In this document: positions 63,178 to 64,000 of the stretch, piece after piece
Layout of the letters: each line of letters starts with the position of its first letter
Position numbering within the stretch: the stretch's first letter is position 1
Made by a program: the position numbers and the translations under genes
Notes under the pieces: model-generated
The model's input: the letters and a program-made list of their open reading frames with translations, nothing else
Database searches by the model: none
What the model was told of the DNA's origin: nothing
Origin: Sulfitobacter sp. CW3
GTDB taxonomy: Bacteria; Pseudomonadota; Alphaproteobacteria; Rhodobacterales; Rhodobacteraceae
NCBI RefSeq assembly: GCF_019392245.1
Contig: NZ_JAHXRL010000007.1
Coordinates: 62,001-126,000, forward strand
Direction: 5' to 3'
Length of the DNA: 64,000 bases

Positions 63178-63660
63178 TCAGTCTTCGACCAGCTTCAAAA
63201 GTATCGCATGCAGGCTGTCACGTTCAGCGTGGCTGATGTTGGCGAATATGCGATCTTCATGGGCAATAATTGCCGCACGCACCCTGTCATGCAGCTGATG
63301 CCCTTTTAGCGTGGCGCGCAGCGCATAGGCCCGCCTGTCAGACAGGGCACGTTCACGGCGGATCAAATCCAACCCTTCCAGTTCGTCTACGATAACCACC
63401 ATCCCTGACCGTTCGATCGACAAGGCGGCGGCTACATCACTTTGGTTAATGTCAGGGTTTCCGATCACGACGGACAGCACAGACATACTGCGCTGGCTTA
63501 GATCAAAGCCCAACAGCAATTCACGCAGGTCCCGCTGGATTGTCACCCAACTGCGCTTGATCAGATATCCGGTGAAATCTGGTAGCGCGCTCTTACTGAT
63601 CGGGGTCAACAGTTCGCCGTTTTGGGCAGTGCCCGTGGAAGTGCGCGCTTGTGTGGTCAT
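63178..63660 (-). CDS. MarR-family transcriptional regulator
   Basis: 160 residues. An N-terminal Thr/Ser/Gln-rich tail precedes the winged helix (LLGFDLSQRSMSVLSVVIGNPDINQSDVAAALSIERSGMVVIVDELEGLDLI, wing RERALSDRRAYALRAT). Convergent with the orphan dctP and divergent from the DUF3237 gene. It likely regulates the neighbouring crotonase-TRAP genes, perhaps via the palindrome at 61172. Confidence 0.88.
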   Translation of the reverse strand: MTTQARTSTGTAQNGELLTPISKSALPDFTGYLIKRSWVTIQRDLRELLLGFDLSQRSMSVLSVVIGNPDINQSDVAAALSIERSGMVVIVDELEGLDLIRRERALSDRRAYALRATLKGHQLHDRVRAAIIAHEDRIFANISHAERDSLHAILLKLVED

Positions 63661-63798
63661 TGCCTGCCTGCCTCATTATGTTCTGACACCGAACAGTATT
63701 CCGATCCGACGATTTTATGCAAGGCTGATGCAGGGGCTTGTTTGCGGTCGCCCCGCTATTGCATGATCGCTCAAACATCCGCACCGCCAAGGAACCAC

Positions 63799-64000
63799 AT
63801 GTCCCGTTTACCTGCCCCCGTCCTTCGCCATGTGACCGATCTGACCGTCACATTGGACCCGATCCGACACATGAACCATGGTCGCGCAGGGGTCCGCCGG
63901 ATTATTCCGATTGTTGGCGGCACCGCAAAAGGGCCGGCAATCAATGGCAAAATCCTGAACGTCGGTGCTGATTGGCAGACACAATTTGCAAGCGGGTTGA
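63799..64000 (+). CDS. DUF3237-family protein, 5' part only
   Basis: The window ends inside the gene. From ATG 63799 (AAGGA eight bases upstream) it reads MSRLPAPVLRHVTDL, then TLDPIRHMNHGRAGVRRIIP and IVGGTAKGPAINGKILNVGADWQTQF. The combination of IVGGTxxGPxxxGKIL and GADWQ is typical of DUF3237, small proteins of unknown function often next to aromatic or ring-acid catabolic genes. Confidence 0.8.
   Translation, partial: MSRLPAPVLRHVTDLTVTLDPIRHMNHGRAGVRRIIPIVGGTAKGPAINGKILNVGADWQTQFASGL

Overview
The window looks like chromosome or chromid sequence from a marine-type alphaproteobacterium of the order Rhodobacterales (roseobacter group). This is inferred from several TRAP transporters, FCD-type GntR regulators, a fused LivHM permease and GC-rich codon use. 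The genus cannot be fixed from the sequence; the density of decayed insertion sequences would suit an IS-rich genus such as Octadecabacter, but that is a guess.

Layout. (1) 1-3949: the 3' end of an M20-type amidohydrolase, then a polar amino-acid/opine-type ABC transporter (two permeases, ATPase, binding protein) closed by a terminator. (2) 4228-9160: a graveyard of insertion sequences. It holds an IS6-family copy, an almost complete IS3-family copy, half of a second IS3-family element and an IS30-family copy. Between them lie remnants of a XhoI/PaeR7I-type restriction endonuclease and of a small exported protein. Nearly every coding remnant here carries a nonsense codon or frameshift. (3) 9250-35389: a large hexuronate and oligo-uronide catabolic island. 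It has kdgK, uxuA, uxaC, uxuB, uxaA, kdgF, kduI and kduD, three DctPQM TRAP transporters, a ketoglutarate-semialdehyde-type dehydrogenase, an IlvD/Edd sugar-acid dehydratase, extra SDR dehydrogenases and two GntR regulators. Glucuronate would pass UxaC, UxuB and UxuA, galacturonate would reach altronate and UxaA, and unsaturated uronates would pass KdgF, KduI and KduD. All meet at 2-keto-3-deoxygluconate, which KdgK phosphorylates. The final aldolase (Eda) is not in the window. Five intergenic sites with TTACAA-like hexamers spaced 10 bp apart sit before these operons and are the likely binding sites of a shared regulator. (4) 35443-39684: an eptA-dgkA-response regulator-histidine kinase operon for lipid A phosphoethanolamine modification, with an 11-bp-period direct repeat in front of eptA. 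(5) 40005-42071: an orphan membrane histidine kinase. (6) 42426-44601: a cystine-type ABC transporter. (7) 44613-49235: a Liv-type ABC transporter with LivH and LivM fused.

(8) 49288-64000: the most unusual region, a putative N-heterocycle catabolic cluster. It encodes a Rieske oxygenase, a MarR regulator, two tandem DUF1185 proteins, a UPF0280 (ApbE-like fold) protein, a 6-hydroxynicotinate-reductase-like iron-sulfur protein, a two-gene molybdenum hydroxylase with the [2Fe-2S] and molybdopterin parts fused, a ferredoxin/flavodoxin-NADP reductase and an enamidase-like amidohydrolase. After these come a second metal-dependent hydrolase, an enoyl-CoA hydratase-like protein, an orphan TRAP binding protein, another MarR regulator and a DUF3237 protein cut by the window edge. 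Together they resemble the reductive nicotinate route (hydroxylation, ring reduction, enamide hydrolysis) known from Eubacterium barkeri and biochemically from Azorhizobium, here joined to aerobic-style enzymes. The true substrate is not known.
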